This document shows positions 14,572 to 23,013 of a stretch of 64,000 nt of DNA, piece after piece. The notes below the pieces were generated by a model. It had not been told where the DNA came from, did no database searches, and saw only the letters and a list, made by a program, of their open reading frames with translations. Made by a program: the position numbers and the translations under genes. Source of the DNA: Actinoplanes auranticolor (GTDB lineage Bacteria > Actinomycetota > Actinomycetes > Mycobacteriales > Micromonosporaceae); assembly GCF_018332655.1 (NCBI RefSeq), contig NZ_BOQL01000043.1:1-64000 (forward strand), read 5' to 3'. Position 1 is the stretch's first letter. The number at the start of each line of letters is the position of its first letter.

Positions 14572-16541
14572 GGGTTGGGCTCGTCGCGGGAGCCGTTGCC
14601 GTTCGTGGCGGATGACGGGCGGTAGATGTGGAATCCGGGTGGGGCCGAGTCGTCCTTGGGCTCGTCCGGGCCGCGACCTCCGCCGACCCTGCCAGCCCTG
14701 CCAGCCCTGTCGGCCCTGCCAGCCCTGTCGGCCTTGTCGGCCTTGTCGGCCCTACCGGGTGAATCCAATCGGCTCGACGGCGAGGGCATCGACCCGGTCC
14801 CCGCGTTCGTGGCCGGATCCGCCGCGGCCGCCGGCTGCGCTCCCGATCCCTTCCGCGAACCGGACCGTGAGAAGAGGCGGCGCTTACGCGGACCGGCCTC
14901 AGCCGCCTGCTCGTCGTCCGCCTGGCTGCCCGACGTCACGTCATCCGCCGCCCGCCGCCGAGACGCGGTATGGCCTGGCGATTGCCCCGGTGCGGCCGAG
15001 GAAGGTGCCACCGGCGCGGCGGACCCCGGGCCGGAAGCCGGTCGGCCACCCGCAGCCGGCCCACCAGACTTCGGCGCTGTCGAGGCCCCAGCCGGAGCCG
15101 GCGACGTCGGGATCACCTCGGTAGGCGTCCCGTCCCCGCCCCCCGGCTCCTCCATCGCGACGTCCGGCCGACCATGCAGGCGTTCCTTGTGCAGGCGCCC
15201 CGCCACGATCGTTCCGCGTACCGCTGCCGCCACCGCGAACGCCGCCATGATCGATACGCCCAGCCTGCCGTTCAGCGGGATGATGCCGACCGCACCGCCC
15301 ACCACCCAGGCGATCATCAGCACCGTTTCGGAGTGGGCGAATGCGCTGGCCCGGAGTCTTTCCGGCACCCTTTCCTGAATGCTGGCGTCGACCGTCAACT
15401 TCGAGATGCCGCTGAAGATCGAGGCCACCAGGGACAGCAGAGCCACCATCGGCAGTGTGAAGAAGATCGCTGTGAGCACCGCCACGCCGGCCGTGATGGT
15501 CAGGCCGCTTGATTGGAGGGCTGTCGGGCGGCGGATGCGCAGGCGGGTTCCTACCGCTGTCGCCAGGAAGGTGCCGACCGCCAGTGCGCCGCCGACCACG
15601 GCCACCGCGCCCTGGCTGCCGATGTCGCGGCCGAAGAATGTCGTGCCCAGTGAGCCGGCCTTCACCGCGAAGGCGAAGTAGAGCAGCAGGAAGCCGTACA
15701 GGCAGCGGAAGCTTGCGCTGCCGATCAGGGTGGCGACCACCAGCTTGCCCGACAGCGGCCGGTCCTCGCCCCGGCGCAGCCGCAGCATCGTGCGGAACGG
15801 CCTGGGCACCGCCTCCGGTGGGTCGGAGTCGGCGCGTGGGGGCAGGCGGAGAGAGATCACCACGCCCACCAGGAAGATCAGGAACGCCACCCGGAGCGGC
15901 CACTGCGGACCGAACCAGAACGCGGCCAGGCCGATCGGGGCGACCACCGCGCCCGCGAAGGTGCCGTACACGCTGGCCCGGGCACCTGCCTGGGACAGAC
16001 CGATGTCCTTGGGCAGCAGCCGGGGCACGGCGGCCGAGCGGGCCACCCCGTACGCCCGGGACAGCGCCAGCACCCCGAACGCCGCCGGATACAGGCCCCA
16101 GCCCAGCAGGTTGTCCGAGATCACGTAGGCCAGGAACGCCCGGCCCAGCATCGTCACCGCCAGGGCGTACCGGCGGCCGTGCCGGAAGTGGTCCAGCAGC
16201 GGGCCCACCACCGGGGCCAGCAGGGCGAACGGGACCATCGTGATCAGCAGGTAGAGCGCCACCTTGCTGCGGGCCTCGCCCAGCGGCACGTTGAAGAAGA
16301 TCGTGCCGGCCAGGCCGATCGCGATCAGGGTGTCGCCCGCGCAGGACACGGCGTGCAGGTCGAAGAGCCGGACCATGCCGACCTCGTTGGCCGCGCCGCG
16401 GGCCCGGGCGTCACCGACCCGGCGGGTGGCCCAGACGCTGCCGCGCAGCGATCCGCGCACCAGCATCCGCAGGGCCCTGACGCCGGTGCCGACGGTGCGT
16501 CCGATGGTGGGAAGCAGCGGCATCGCCCCATCCTGTCGCAT
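14568..16541 (-). CDS. MFS transporter with long low-complexity C-terminal tail
   Basis: 657 residues. Residues about 55-455 form a 12-helix major facilitator: LLAPVVGPLLDHFRHGRR is the loop 2-3 region and RVPERLRASAFAHSE lies in the C-half. Then about 190 residues of Pro/Ala/Ser/Gly-rich tail follow, with basic patches and a run of three-residue repeats (KAD/RAG), ending in FHIYRPSS. Substrate unknown; translational overlap with mqnB suggests a link to that operon. A second ATG at 16523 is also possible. Confidence 0.85.
   Translation of the reverse strand: MRQDGAMPLLPTIGRTVGTGVRALRMLVRGSLRGSVWATRRVGDARARGAANEVGMVRLFDLHAVSCAGDTLIAIGLAGTIFFNVPLGEARSKVALYLLITMVPFALLAPVVGPLLDHFRHGRRYALAVTMLGRAFLAYVISDNLLGWGLYPAAFGVLALSRAYGVARSAAVPRLLPKDIGLSQAGARASVYGTFAGAVVAPIGLAAFWFGPQWPLRVAFLIFLVGVVISLRLPPRADSDPPEAVPRPFRTMLRLRRGEDRPLSGKLVVATLIGSASFRCLYGFLLLYFAFAVKAGSLGTTFFGRDIGSQGAVAVVGGALAVGTFLATAVGTRLRIRRPTALQSSGLTITAGVAVLTAIFFTLPMVALLSLVASIFSGISKLTVDASIQERVPERLRASAFAHSETVLMIAWVVGGAVGIIPLNGRLGVSIMAAFAVAAAVRGTIVAGRLHKERLHGRPDVAMEEPGGGDGTPTEVIPTSPAPAGASTAPKSGGPAAGGRPASGPGSAAPVAPSSAAPGQSPGHTASRRRAADDVTSGSQADDEQAAEAGPRKRRLFSRSGSRKGSGAQPAAAADPATNAGTGSMPSPSSRLDSPGRADKADKADRAGRADRAGRAGRVGGGRGPDEPKDDSAPPGFHIYRPSSATNGNGSRDEPNP
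14683..14754. repeat. Eight tandem 9-bp repeats inside the MFS gene
   Basis: Eight imperfect copies of a 9-base unit (CCAGCCCTG / TCGGCCTTG type) in register. On the coding strand each unit gives three residues, RAD, KAD or RAG, forming a charged spacer in the transporter tail. Slippage would change the tail length in whole repeats without breaking the frame. Confidence 0.85.
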
Positions 16542-16625
16542 CGAGGCGACTTCCGTCCCCTTCCGGACGCGGAGATCTGGGGGAGTCGCTGCGTGGGCCG
16601 TCCACGAGTAGGGGACAATGGAGAC

Positions 16626-17447
16626 GTGACGACCAGGACCTCAGTGCGTGCTGCCCGACTCGACCAGGTCTGTGCCGATGCTGTCGGGGTTGCGCGGGGT
16701 GCCATCACCGAAGTGGAGCCGAGTGACATCGGTGACCATCTCGAGGCGGTGGCCGAGGGCGACCGGGTCGTGACCCACTTCTTCGAGAGCCACCTGGCCG
16801 GTTACCAGGGCTGGCGCTGGGCCGTCACCGTGACCCGCGTGCCGCGCTCGCGGCACGTCACCGTCTGCGAGACCGTGCTGCTGCCCGGTCCCGAGGCCAT
16901 GCTCGCCCCGGCCTGGGTGCCCTGGAACGAGCGGGTGCAGGCCGGTGACCTGGGCGTCGGCGACCTCATGCCGACCGCGCCGGACGACGAGCGGCTCGCG
17001 CCGGGCTACGTGCTCAGCGACGACGCGGCCGTCGAGGAGGTCTCCTGGGAGCTCGGCCTGGGCCGCTCCCGCGTGATGTCCCGCGAGGGCCGGATCGAGA
17101 CCGCGCAGCGCTGGTACGACGGCGAGGCCGGCCCCGAGGCACCCATCTCCACCGCCGCCCCGCGGAACGCCCGCTGCGGCACCTGCGGCTTCTACCTGCC
17201 CTTGGCAGGTTCCCTGCGCAGCATGTTCGGCGTCTGCGGCAACCTGTACGCCCCCGACGACGCCAAGGCCGTCAGCGCGGACCACGGCTGCGGCGCCCAC
17301 TCCGAGGCACTGCTGGGCGCGACGGAGCAGCCGGTCGAAGAGCTGCCCACGGTCTACGACGACAGTGAGGTCGAGGCGGTGGCGGTCAGCCGCGCGCCCG
17401 GCTCGGTCGAGGCCGGCGAGCCCGCGGAGCCGTACGGCCACAGCTGA
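16626..17447 (+). CDS. DUF3027 family protein
   Basis: 273 residues from GTG 16626. WRWAVTVTRVPRSRHVTVCE and WVPWNERVQAGDLGVGD are typical of DUF3027, an actinobacterial family of unknown function. The C-terminal part carries a cysteine cluster (CGTCGFYLPLAG, then GVCGNLY, then HGCGAHSE) that looks like a structural zinc site. GACAAT at 16614-16619 lies just upstream of the GTG, compatible with a leaderless message. Divergent from the MFS gene, 84 bp apart. Confidence 0.85.
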   Translation: MTTRTSVRAARLDQVCADAVGVARGAITEVEPSDIGDHLEAVAEGDRVVTHFFESHLAGYQGWRWAVTVTRVPRSRHVTVCETVLLPGPEAMLAPAWVPWNERVQAGDLGVGDLMPTAPDDERLAPGYVLSDDAAVEEVSWELGLGRSRVMSREGRIETAQRWYDGEAGPEAPISTAAPRNARCGTCGFYLPLAGSLRSMFGVCGNLYAPDDAKAVSADHGCGAHSEALLGATEQPVEELPTVYDDSEVEAVAVSRAPGSVEAGEPAEPYGHS

Positions 17448-17480
17448 GGCTGTGCCGCCGGCTCCGCTGCGGAGGAGCGG

Positions 17481-18272
17481 TCAGGACCGGCCTTCCGGCG
17501 CCCGCCGACGGCGTCCGGCGTACGCGAGGACCACGCCGAACGCCACGAGGGCAGCGCCCAGTCCGACCACCGTGGACGCCGCCGGTCCGGTGATGGGCAG
17601 GCCCGGATCGTCGGAGCCGCCGCCCGTACCGCTGTCGTCTCCCGACCCGCTGCCATTGCCGGACCCGCCGCCGGCCGGTCAGGTCGGGCTCCGCGGCAGC
17701 GAGGGCGGCGACCGTCCATGCGCCGCCGGTCAGATCGGCCGGACCCTTCGCGTCCTCGTCCACCACGATCGGCATCCGCACCGCGTAGGACGATGCGAAC
17801 TTCTCGAGCTCCGGGTCGAAGATCCACGGGCTCAGGCCGGCCTCCTGCGCGTCCAGACGCACGTGGCGGTGCGCTTGTCGGCCGAGAAGTCGCAGTTGTC
17901 GAGGCCGTCGGTGAGGAAGCGGACGCCGGCGGGCAGTTTGCCGACGGTGCGGAGGCCGGCCGCGGTCACGGCGCCGTAGTTGGAGATCTCCGCGAGCGTG
18001 GTGCCCTTGCCGCCGGGCGGGATGGGCTTGCCGTTGTACACCTCGGCGCGGTCCAGGGCCTCGACCGGGTTCTTGCCGGTGGCGGCGGAGCTGAAGCCGT
18101 CCACCCGGGTGATGGTTTCCTGGCTCACCTGCAGGACAGGGCTGCGCACCGGAGATGTCACCACCGGGATGCTCTTGCTGTTGTTCGCGGCCTCGGCGTC
18201 CGCGTCGACGGTCACCGTGGCGGTCAGCTCACCCACGTTGCCGGGCGCCGCGTCGGCCGGACGCCAGAACAA
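17481..18272 (-). pseudogene. Remnant of an LPxTG cell-wall-anchored surface protein
   Basis: Read on the minus strand, the first segment (18272 to about 17855) encodes ELTATVTVDADAEAANNSKS, an extracellular repeat-domain style. A second segment in another frame runs to about 17675 (FDPELEKFASSYAVRMP). The first frame then resumes with a Gly/Ser/Asp linker, the sortase motif LPITG, a hydrophobic helix and RRRR, ending in TGA at 17481-17483. So two indels cancel each other, near 17855-17865 and 17672-17690. The 5' end is missing: no signal peptide is found before the stop of the DUF2530 gene at 18300-18302, which is in the same frame. Sequencing error could explain the indels but not the missing N-terminus. 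Confidence 0.72.
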
Positions 18273-18299
18273 GGCGGGCGGCCCCGTGCCCGTACGGCG

Positions 18300-18611
18300 C
18301 TACGCCGTCTCGGTCACCTTGAACTCGGGGTGCGACAGGGCCCGGCGGCGGCGCCGGTTGGCGTCGTGGCGCAGCATCGTCAGCAGACCCGGGATGCCGC
18401 ACAGTGCGCCGGCCAGGCACGTCCACAGCCAGCTCTCCGGCGCGCCCGTCAGCAGCAGGACCACGCCGGCCACGGTGAACGCGGCGATGCCGGTCAGCGC
18501 GAACGGGACCATCGGCGGGTCCAGCGGCTCCGGGCGCGGCTTGGTGCCCGTCACCGCGTCGAGGCCGTGCGGGTGTTCGTGCGGGGCGGGGGACAGGTCG
18601 GCCACGACCAT
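18300..18611 (-). CDS. DUF2530 family membrane protein
   Basis: 103 residues from ATG 18611. EPLDPPMVPFALTGIAAFTV opens the first of two helices; the second is followed by MLRHDANRRRRRAL. This matches DUF2530, small actinobacterial membrane proteins of unknown role. The stop lies 28 bases before the surviving part of the LPxTG pseudogene. An upstream extension to 18878 overlaps the divergent permease gene and is rejected. Confidence 0.8.
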   Translation of the reverse strand: MVVADLSPAPHEHPHGLDAVTGTKPRPEPLDPPMVPFALTGIAAFTVAGVVLLLTGAPESWLWTCLAGALCGIPGLLTMLRHDANRRRRRALSHPEFKVTETA

Positions 18612-18663
18612 CAGACTACGGCGGCGATGATCCGCTGTGTGCCCTCGTGACGGTTGTAACAAT

Positions 18664-18685
18664 TCCTGACTTTTGCCGAGGTCAG
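18664..18685. promoter_or_regulatory. Inverted repeat upstream of purine permease
   Basis: CCTGAC (18664-18669) and GTCAGG (18680-18685) flank a 10-base spacer in the 127-bp divergent region between DUF2530 and the permease. It is a candidate operator for a regulator not encoded here. Confidence 0.3.
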
Positions 18686-18738
18686 GCTTCTGATTTGATG
18701 CGCCCATCGACCCCTGTCGGTCCTGTGGAGAGGCGCGA

Positions 18739-20217
18739 ATGTCCACTGCTGCTGCCGAGACGGACGCCGGCGCGTCCGGGCGTACCCCGAAGAACGGTTT
18801 TGATCGATTTTTTGAGATCTCGGCCCGCGGCTCGACCGTCGGCCGGGAGGTCCGCGGTGGTTTCGCCACCTTCTTCACGATGGCCTACATCGTGGTGCTC
18901 AACCCGCTGATCCTGGCCGCGGGCGTGGACGCGGCCGGCGGCAAGCTGCCCGTCGCGGCCCTGGCGGCCGGTACGGCGCTGGTGGCCGGCGTGATGACCA
19001 TCCTGATGGGTGTCGTGGCGCGCTTCCCGCTGGCGCTGGCGGCCGGCCTCGGCGTGAACGCCCTGGTGGCCTACGAGATCGCGCCCGAGATGACCTGGGC
19101 CGACGCGATGGGCCTGGTCTTCATCGAGGGTGTGATCATCGCCGTCCTGGTGCTGACCGGTCTGCGTACCGCGGTCTTCCGGGCCGTGCCCACCCAGCTG
19201 AAGACGGCGATCGGCGTCGGTATCGGCCTGTTCCTGATGATCATCGGTCTGGTCGACGCCGGCTTCGTGCGGCGCATCCCGGACGCGGCCGGCACCACCG
19301 TCCCGGTCGAGCTGGGTCTCGGCGGGAAGCTCGCGACCTGGCCGCTGTTCGTCTTCTGCATCGGCCTGCTGATCACGCTGGTGCTCTTCGTCCGCAAGGT
19401 CAAGGGCGCGATCCTGATCGGCATCCTGGTCACCACGGTGCTGGCGATCATCGTGGAGGCGATCGCCAAGGTGGGCCCGTCCTTCGTCGACGGCAAGCCG
19501 AACCCGAGCGGCTGGTCGCTGAACGTGCCCGCGCTGCCGGACAAGGTGGTGGACACTCCCGACCTGTCGCTGCTGGGCAACTTCAACGTCTTCGACTCGT
19601 GGGGCCGGGCCGGCTGGCTGGTCGTGCTGATGTTCATCTTCACCCTGCTGATCACCGACTTCTTCGACACGATGGGCACGATGGTCGCGGTCGGCCAGGA
19701 GGGTGGCCTGCTGGACGAGGAGGGCATGCCGCCGCGTACGCGGGAGATCCTGCTCGTCGACTCGGTCGCCGCGGCGGCCGGTGGCGCGGCCAGCGTCTCG
19801 AGCAACACCTCGTTCATCGAGAGCGCCTCCGGTGTCGCCGAGGGCGCCCGCACGGGCGTGGCCAACCTGGTCACCGGCGTGCTGTTCCTGCTGGCCATGT
19901 TCCTGGCCCCGCTGGTCACGGTGGTGCCGTTCGAGGCGGCGTCGACGGCGCTGGTGGTGGTCGGATTCCTGATGATGATGGCGGTCCGGCAGATCGACTG
20001 GACCGACTACGAGATCGCCATCCCGGCGTTCCTGGCGATCACGCTGATGCCGTTCACCTACTCGATCTCCAACGGCATCGGCGCCGGCATCGTCTCCTAC
20101 GTCGTGATCAAGGTGGCGGTCGGCAAGGCCCGGGAGATCCACCCCTTGCTGTACGGCGTCGCGGTGCTCTTCGTCCTGTACTTCCTGCGTGGTCCGCTCG
20201 AGTCGGTGCTGCTCTGA
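18739..20217 (+). CDS. NCS2 family purine permease (AzgA/PbuG type)
   Basis: 492 residues, about 12-14 helices. The N-terminal GRSTV-like start of the domain and REVRGGFATFFTMAYIVVLNP are diagnostic of the AzgA/PbuG branch that imports guanine, hypoxanthine or adenine by proton symport. Family motif regions are also visible in DFFDTMGTMVAVGQEGGLL and SSNTSFIESASGVAEGARTG. Start ATG 18739 follows GGAGAGGCGCGA. A strong hairpin terminator follows the stop. Confidence 0.93.
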   Translation: MSTAAAETDAGASGRTPKNGFDRFFEISARGSTVGREVRGGFATFFTMAYIVVLNPLILAAGVDAAGGKLPVAALAAGTALVAGVMTILMGVVARFPLALAAGLGVNALVAYEIAPEMTWADAMGLVFIEGVIIAVLVLTGLRTAVFRAVPTQLKTAIGVGIGLFLMIIGLVDAGFVRRIPDAAGTTVPVELGLGGKLATWPLFVFCIGLLITLVLFVRKVKGAILIGILVTTVLAIIVEAIAKVGPSFVDGKPNPSGWSLNVPALPDKVVDTPDLSLLGNFNVFDSWGRAGWLVVLMFIFTLLITDFFDTMGTMVAVGQEGGLLDEEGMPPRTREILLVDSVAAAAGGAASVSSNTSFIESASGVAEGARTGVANLVTGVLFLLAMFLAPLVTVVPFEAASTALVVVGFLMMMAVRQIDWTDYEIAIPAFLAITLMPFTYSISNGIGAGIVSYVVIKVAVGKAREIHPLLYGVAVLFVLYFLRGPLESVLL

Positions 20218-20220
20218 GAT

Positions 20221-20258
20221 CGTGGTCACCGGGTGCGCTAGCGTGCCCGGTGACCACG
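20221..20258 (+). terminator. Intrinsic terminator of the purine permease gene
   Basis: A 13-bp perfect stem (20221-20233 with 20246-20258; CGTGGTCACCGGG and complement) starting 3 bases after the permease stop. The loop is 12 bases. Confidence 0.75.
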
Positions 20259-20279
20259 GTCATAGCCGTTGGCATGTCG

Positions 20280-20305
20280 TTAGCCAAGCTCATTAGCTAG
20301 GCTAA
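20280..20305. promoter_or_regulatory. Palindromic MarR operator
   Basis: TTAGCC (20280-20285) and GGCTAA (20300-20305) form the outer arms, and AGCT repeats within improve the dyad. TTAGC-type AT-rich palindromes are typical MarR sites. It ends 5 bases before the marR GTG, so bound repressor would cover the promoter and start. Confidence 0.6.
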
Positions 20306-20310
20306 GAAAC

Positions 20311-20757
20311 GTGATGGAGCGGTCGGTGGCGGAGCGGGTTACAGCCGAGCAACTGGCCATTTCGCTGCGCGAAGCGATCATGCGGCTCAACCGGCGGTTG
20401 CGGCAGGCCCGCGCGGTCGGCGACCTGACGTTCAGCCAGCTCTCGGCGCTGACCAGCCTGCAACTGGCCGGTGTGCTGACCCCACGGGAGCTGGCCGACG
20501 TCGAGCGGGTGCAGCCACCGACGATGACCAAGATCGTCGGCAAGCTGGAGGAGCGCGGGCTGGTCGCCCGGACGCCGCATCCGACCGACCGCCGCCAGGT
20601 GATCCTGGCGGCGACCGAGGAGGGCCGGGCGGTCTACGCCCAGTTCGAGAAGGCGCGCAACGAGTGGCTGGCGCTGCAGCTGGCCGAGCTCACCGAGGAC
20701 GAACGCGACACGCTCGAGCGGGCCGCGCAGATCCTGCGGCAGGTCGCCCGCAACTGA
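20311..20757 (+). CDS. MarR family transcriptional regulator
   Basis: 148 residues (146 if ATG 20317 is the start). Winged helix with LTFSQLSALTSLQLAGVLTPRELA, the recognition helix QPPTMTKIVGKLEERGLV, and the wing TPHPTDRRQVIL containing the conserved DRR. A dimerisation helix pair at both ends is normal. With no Shine-Dalgarno and a palindrome directly upstream, the message may be leaderless and autoregulated. The next gene, an MFS exporter on the same strand, is the likely target. Confidence 0.92.
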   Translation: MMERSVAERVTAEQLAISLREAIMRLNRRLRQARAVGDLTFSQLSALTSLQLAGVLTPRELADVERVQPPTMTKIVGKLEERGLVARTPHPTDRRQVILAATEEGRAVYAQFEKARNEWLALQLAELTEDERDTLERAAQILRQVARN

Positions 20758-20825
20758 GCGAGCGCACCCGCCAGCCTCCGTCACACCGCGATGACGCGTA
20801 CGGCTGATGAGGAGGCGCAACCCGA

Positions 20826-22178
20826 GTGCGGGCAGTGCTGAGCACGACATTCCGGTCCCTGCAGGTCCGCAACTACCGGCTGTTCTCGATCGGGCAGCTG
20901 GTCAAGCTCGTCGGCGTGTGGATGATGTTCACCGCGCAGGACTGGCTGGTGCTCAATCTGTCCAACAACTCGCCCGGCGCGCTCGGCATAGTGACCGCCC
21001 TGCAGTTCCTGCCGGTCCTGCTGCTGACCCTGTGGGCCGGCAAGCTCGCCGACCGCTTCGACAAGCGCAAGCTCCTGATCAGCGCGAACGCGGCGTTCGC
21101 GGTCACCGCCATCGTCTTCGCGATCCTGGTGGCCAGCGGCGTCGTGGTGCTCTGGCACGTGTTCCTCTTCGCCACCCTGCTCGGCGTGGCGAACGCCATC
21201 GAGACCCCGGTGCGCCAGTCCTTCGTCTCCGAGCTGGTCGAGCTGCCGTTGCTGCCGAATGCCCTCGCCCTGTCGGCGGCGACGTTCAACACCGCCCGCA
21301 TCGGCGGCCCGGCCCTGGCCGGCGTGGCCCTGGCCCTGCTGGACACCGGCCCGGTCTTCCTGATCGCCACCGCCCTGGCCGTCGCGCCGATCTTCAGCTA
21401 CCTGGCCATGCGGGTCCAGGAACTGCACCGGTCCATGGCGCGCCCGTCGGCGGACGACACCCGCATCGCCGACGGCCTGCGCTACGTGTGGAAGCGCCAC
21501 GACCTGCTGCTCCCGATCGCCCTGATGGCCGCCGTCGGCATGATCGGCTTCAACTTCCCCGTCACCCTGGCCGCGCTGGCCAAAATCAACTTCAACGCCG
21601 GCCCGTCGACCTTCGGCCTGCTGACCACGGCCCTGGCGGTGGGCGCGCTCGGCGGCGCGCTGGCGGGCAGCGGCCGCCGCAGTCGGCCCGGGGTGTACGT
21701 CGTCCTGGGCGCGGCACTGGCGTTCGCGGTCTTCGAGGTGGCGGTCGGCTTCGCCCCCAACTTCATCGTCGCGATGATCCTGCTGGTGCCGACCGGGTTC
21801 TTCTCGATCTACCTGGCCCAAGCGGCGAACCACCGGGTCCAGATGGGCGTGCACTCGGCCTACCGCGGCCGGGTGATGGCCCTGTACGTGCTGGTCTTCC
21901 TGGGCACGACCCCGATCGGGGCGTCGCTGGCCGGCTGGTGGGGCGAGCACTTCGGCGTCCCGTCGAGCATCTGGGCCGCCGGGATCATCTGCCTGATCGC
22001 CGCGGTCGCGGCGCTCGTCTGGCAGCTGCGCACGAGTGGCGACCGGCTTTCGTTGCACGGGGGCTCGCGGCCGGGGCTGACGCTGGTCCGCACGACGCCG
22101 GACGAGAACGAGGAGATCGACGAAGAGCCGGTGCAGCAGCCGGCGCCGGCTGAGCCGGCCCGCACGGTCGCCGCCTGA
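20826..22178 (+). CDS. MFS transporter, probable drug/metabolite exporter
   Basis: 450 residues from GTG 20826 (GAGGAGG about 10 bases upstream). It belongs to the MFS_3/EntS-like group: N-terminal FRSLQVRNYRLFSIGQLVK, LWAGKLADRFDKRKLL in loop 2-3, and VSELVELPLLPNALALSA are typical. About 12 helices, then an acidic Pro-rich cytoplasmic tail (ENEEIDEEPVQQP). It follows marR by 68 bp, a classic repressor-efflux pair. Substrate unknown. Confidence 0.88.
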   Translation: MRAVLSTTFRSLQVRNYRLFSIGQLVKLVGVWMMFTAQDWLVLNLSNNSPGALGIVTALQFLPVLLLTLWAGKLADRFDKRKLLISANAAFAVTAIVFAILVASGVVVLWHVFLFATLLGVANAIETPVRQSFVSELVELPLLPNALALSAATFNTARIGGPALAGVALALLDTGPVFLIATALAVAPIFSYLAMRVQELHRSMARPSADDTRIADGLRYVWKRHDLLLPIALMAAVGMIGFNFPVTLAALAKINFNAGPSTFGLLTTALAVGALGGALAGSGRRSRPGVYVVLGAALAFAVFEVAVGFAPNFIVAMILLVPTGFFSIYLAQAANHRVQMGVHSAYRGRVMALYVLVFLGTTPIGASLAGWWGEHFGVPSSIWAAGIICLIAAVAALVWQLRTSGDRLSLHGGSRPGLTLVRTTPDENEEIDEEPVQQPAPAEPARTVAA

Positions 22179-22184
22179 GGTCTT

Positions 22185-22280
22185 CGAGCGGCTTTGCGGT
22201 CGGGGCGGCTTCGCCGTCGGGGGTGGGTCGAGCGGGCTGCACGGTTGCCGCCCGCGGGCTCCGAGCGGCTTTGCCGTCGG
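22185..22280. repeat. Three imperfect 19-bp intergenic repeats
   Basis: CGAGCGGCTTTGCGGTCGG (22185-22203), a variant at 22202-22220 and a near-identical copy at 22262-22280 lie between convergent MFS and gntR genes. Each contains a small GC hairpin, so the array may serve as a terminator. Confidence 0.4.
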
Positions 22281-22316
22281 CGGACGTCGAGCCTGCCGCG
22301 CGGCTGCCGGGTGGGA

Positions 22317-22991
22317 TCAGCGGACGGCTTCGCAGCTTGCGGTGTGGGCGGCCGCCTCGGCGGTGGCCTGCGCGGGATCCTCGGCGCGGATCGCGGCCAG
22401 CAGGCGGGTGTGGTCCATGTACTCCTCCGGGCTCAGCCGGGCGCCGAAGTGGTCCCGGAGGGAGTCGCGGATGACCTGGCCCAGGTCGGCGTACAGCTCC
22501 ATCAGCACCTCGTTGTGCGAGGCCGCGACCACCGCCTGGTGGAAGGCCGTGTCGGCGTCGACGAAGGCGTCGCGGTCACCGGACGCCCAGGCCCGCTCGC
22601 GCTGGGCCAGCAGGTCGTCGAGCCGGCGCAGGTCCTCGGCGGTGCGGCGCCGGGCCGCGAAGCCGGCCGCCGCGGCCTCCAGCGTGCCGCGCAGCTCGGT
22701 CACGTGCGCCGGGTCCGCGCCCGCGAAGCGGCGTTGCATGACGCCGGCCAGCTCACTGGTGGCGATCACCCAGGTGCCCGAGCCCTGCCGGATGTCGAGC
22801 AGGCCGTTGTGGGCCAGCGCCCGGACCGCCTCGCGGACGGTGTTGCGGGCGACCCCGAGCTGGGCGACCAGCTCCGGTTCGGTCGGGATGCGCGAGCCGA
22901 CCGGCCAGGCGCCGGAGGTGATCTGCATCCGGAGCCGGGCGATCACCTGGTCGGAGAGAGATGTGCCCCGCGACACTGGATCCAGATTCAT
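22317..22991 (-). CDS. GntR/FadR family transcriptional regulator
   Basis: 224 residues. The winged helix is N-terminal (SLSDQVIARLRMQITSG; IPTEPELVAQLGVARNTVRE), and a C-terminal FCD all-helical ligand domain has the metal-binding pattern Asp...His (DADTAFHQAVV), then HNEVL and a final His region HTASC. FadR-type proteins respond to small carboxylic acids. It is divergent from the CynX-type transporter with only 22 bp between starts, so it very likely controls both. Confidence 0.92.
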   Translation of the reverse strand: MNLDPVSRGTSLSDQVIARLRMQITSGAWPVGSRIPTEPELVAQLGVARNTVREAVRALAHNGLLDIRQGSGTWVIATSELAGVMQRRFAGADPAHVTELRGTLEAAAAGFAARRRTAEDLRRLDDLLAQRERAWASGDRDAFVDADTAFHQAVVAASHNEVLMELYADLGQVIRDSLRDHFGARLSPEEYMDHTRLLAAIRAEDPAQATAEAAAHTASCEAVR

Positions 22992-23013
22992 CCCATGATT
23001 CTATGATAGGGCC
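22992..23013. promoter_or_regulatory. 22-bp divergent control region (GntR site)
   Basis: The whole gap between gntR and the cynX-like gene is AT-rich relative to its neighbours and holds CTATGATAG, a near-palindrome. There is room for little more than a shared operator and overlapping -10 elements, so transcripts must be leaderless or start within the opposite gene. Confidence 0.45.

Noticed and set aside
14683..14754. Short tandem repeats that might be a CRISPR array
   Set aside because: The unit is 9 bp with no spacers, lies inside a coding frame and gives three-residue peptide repeats.
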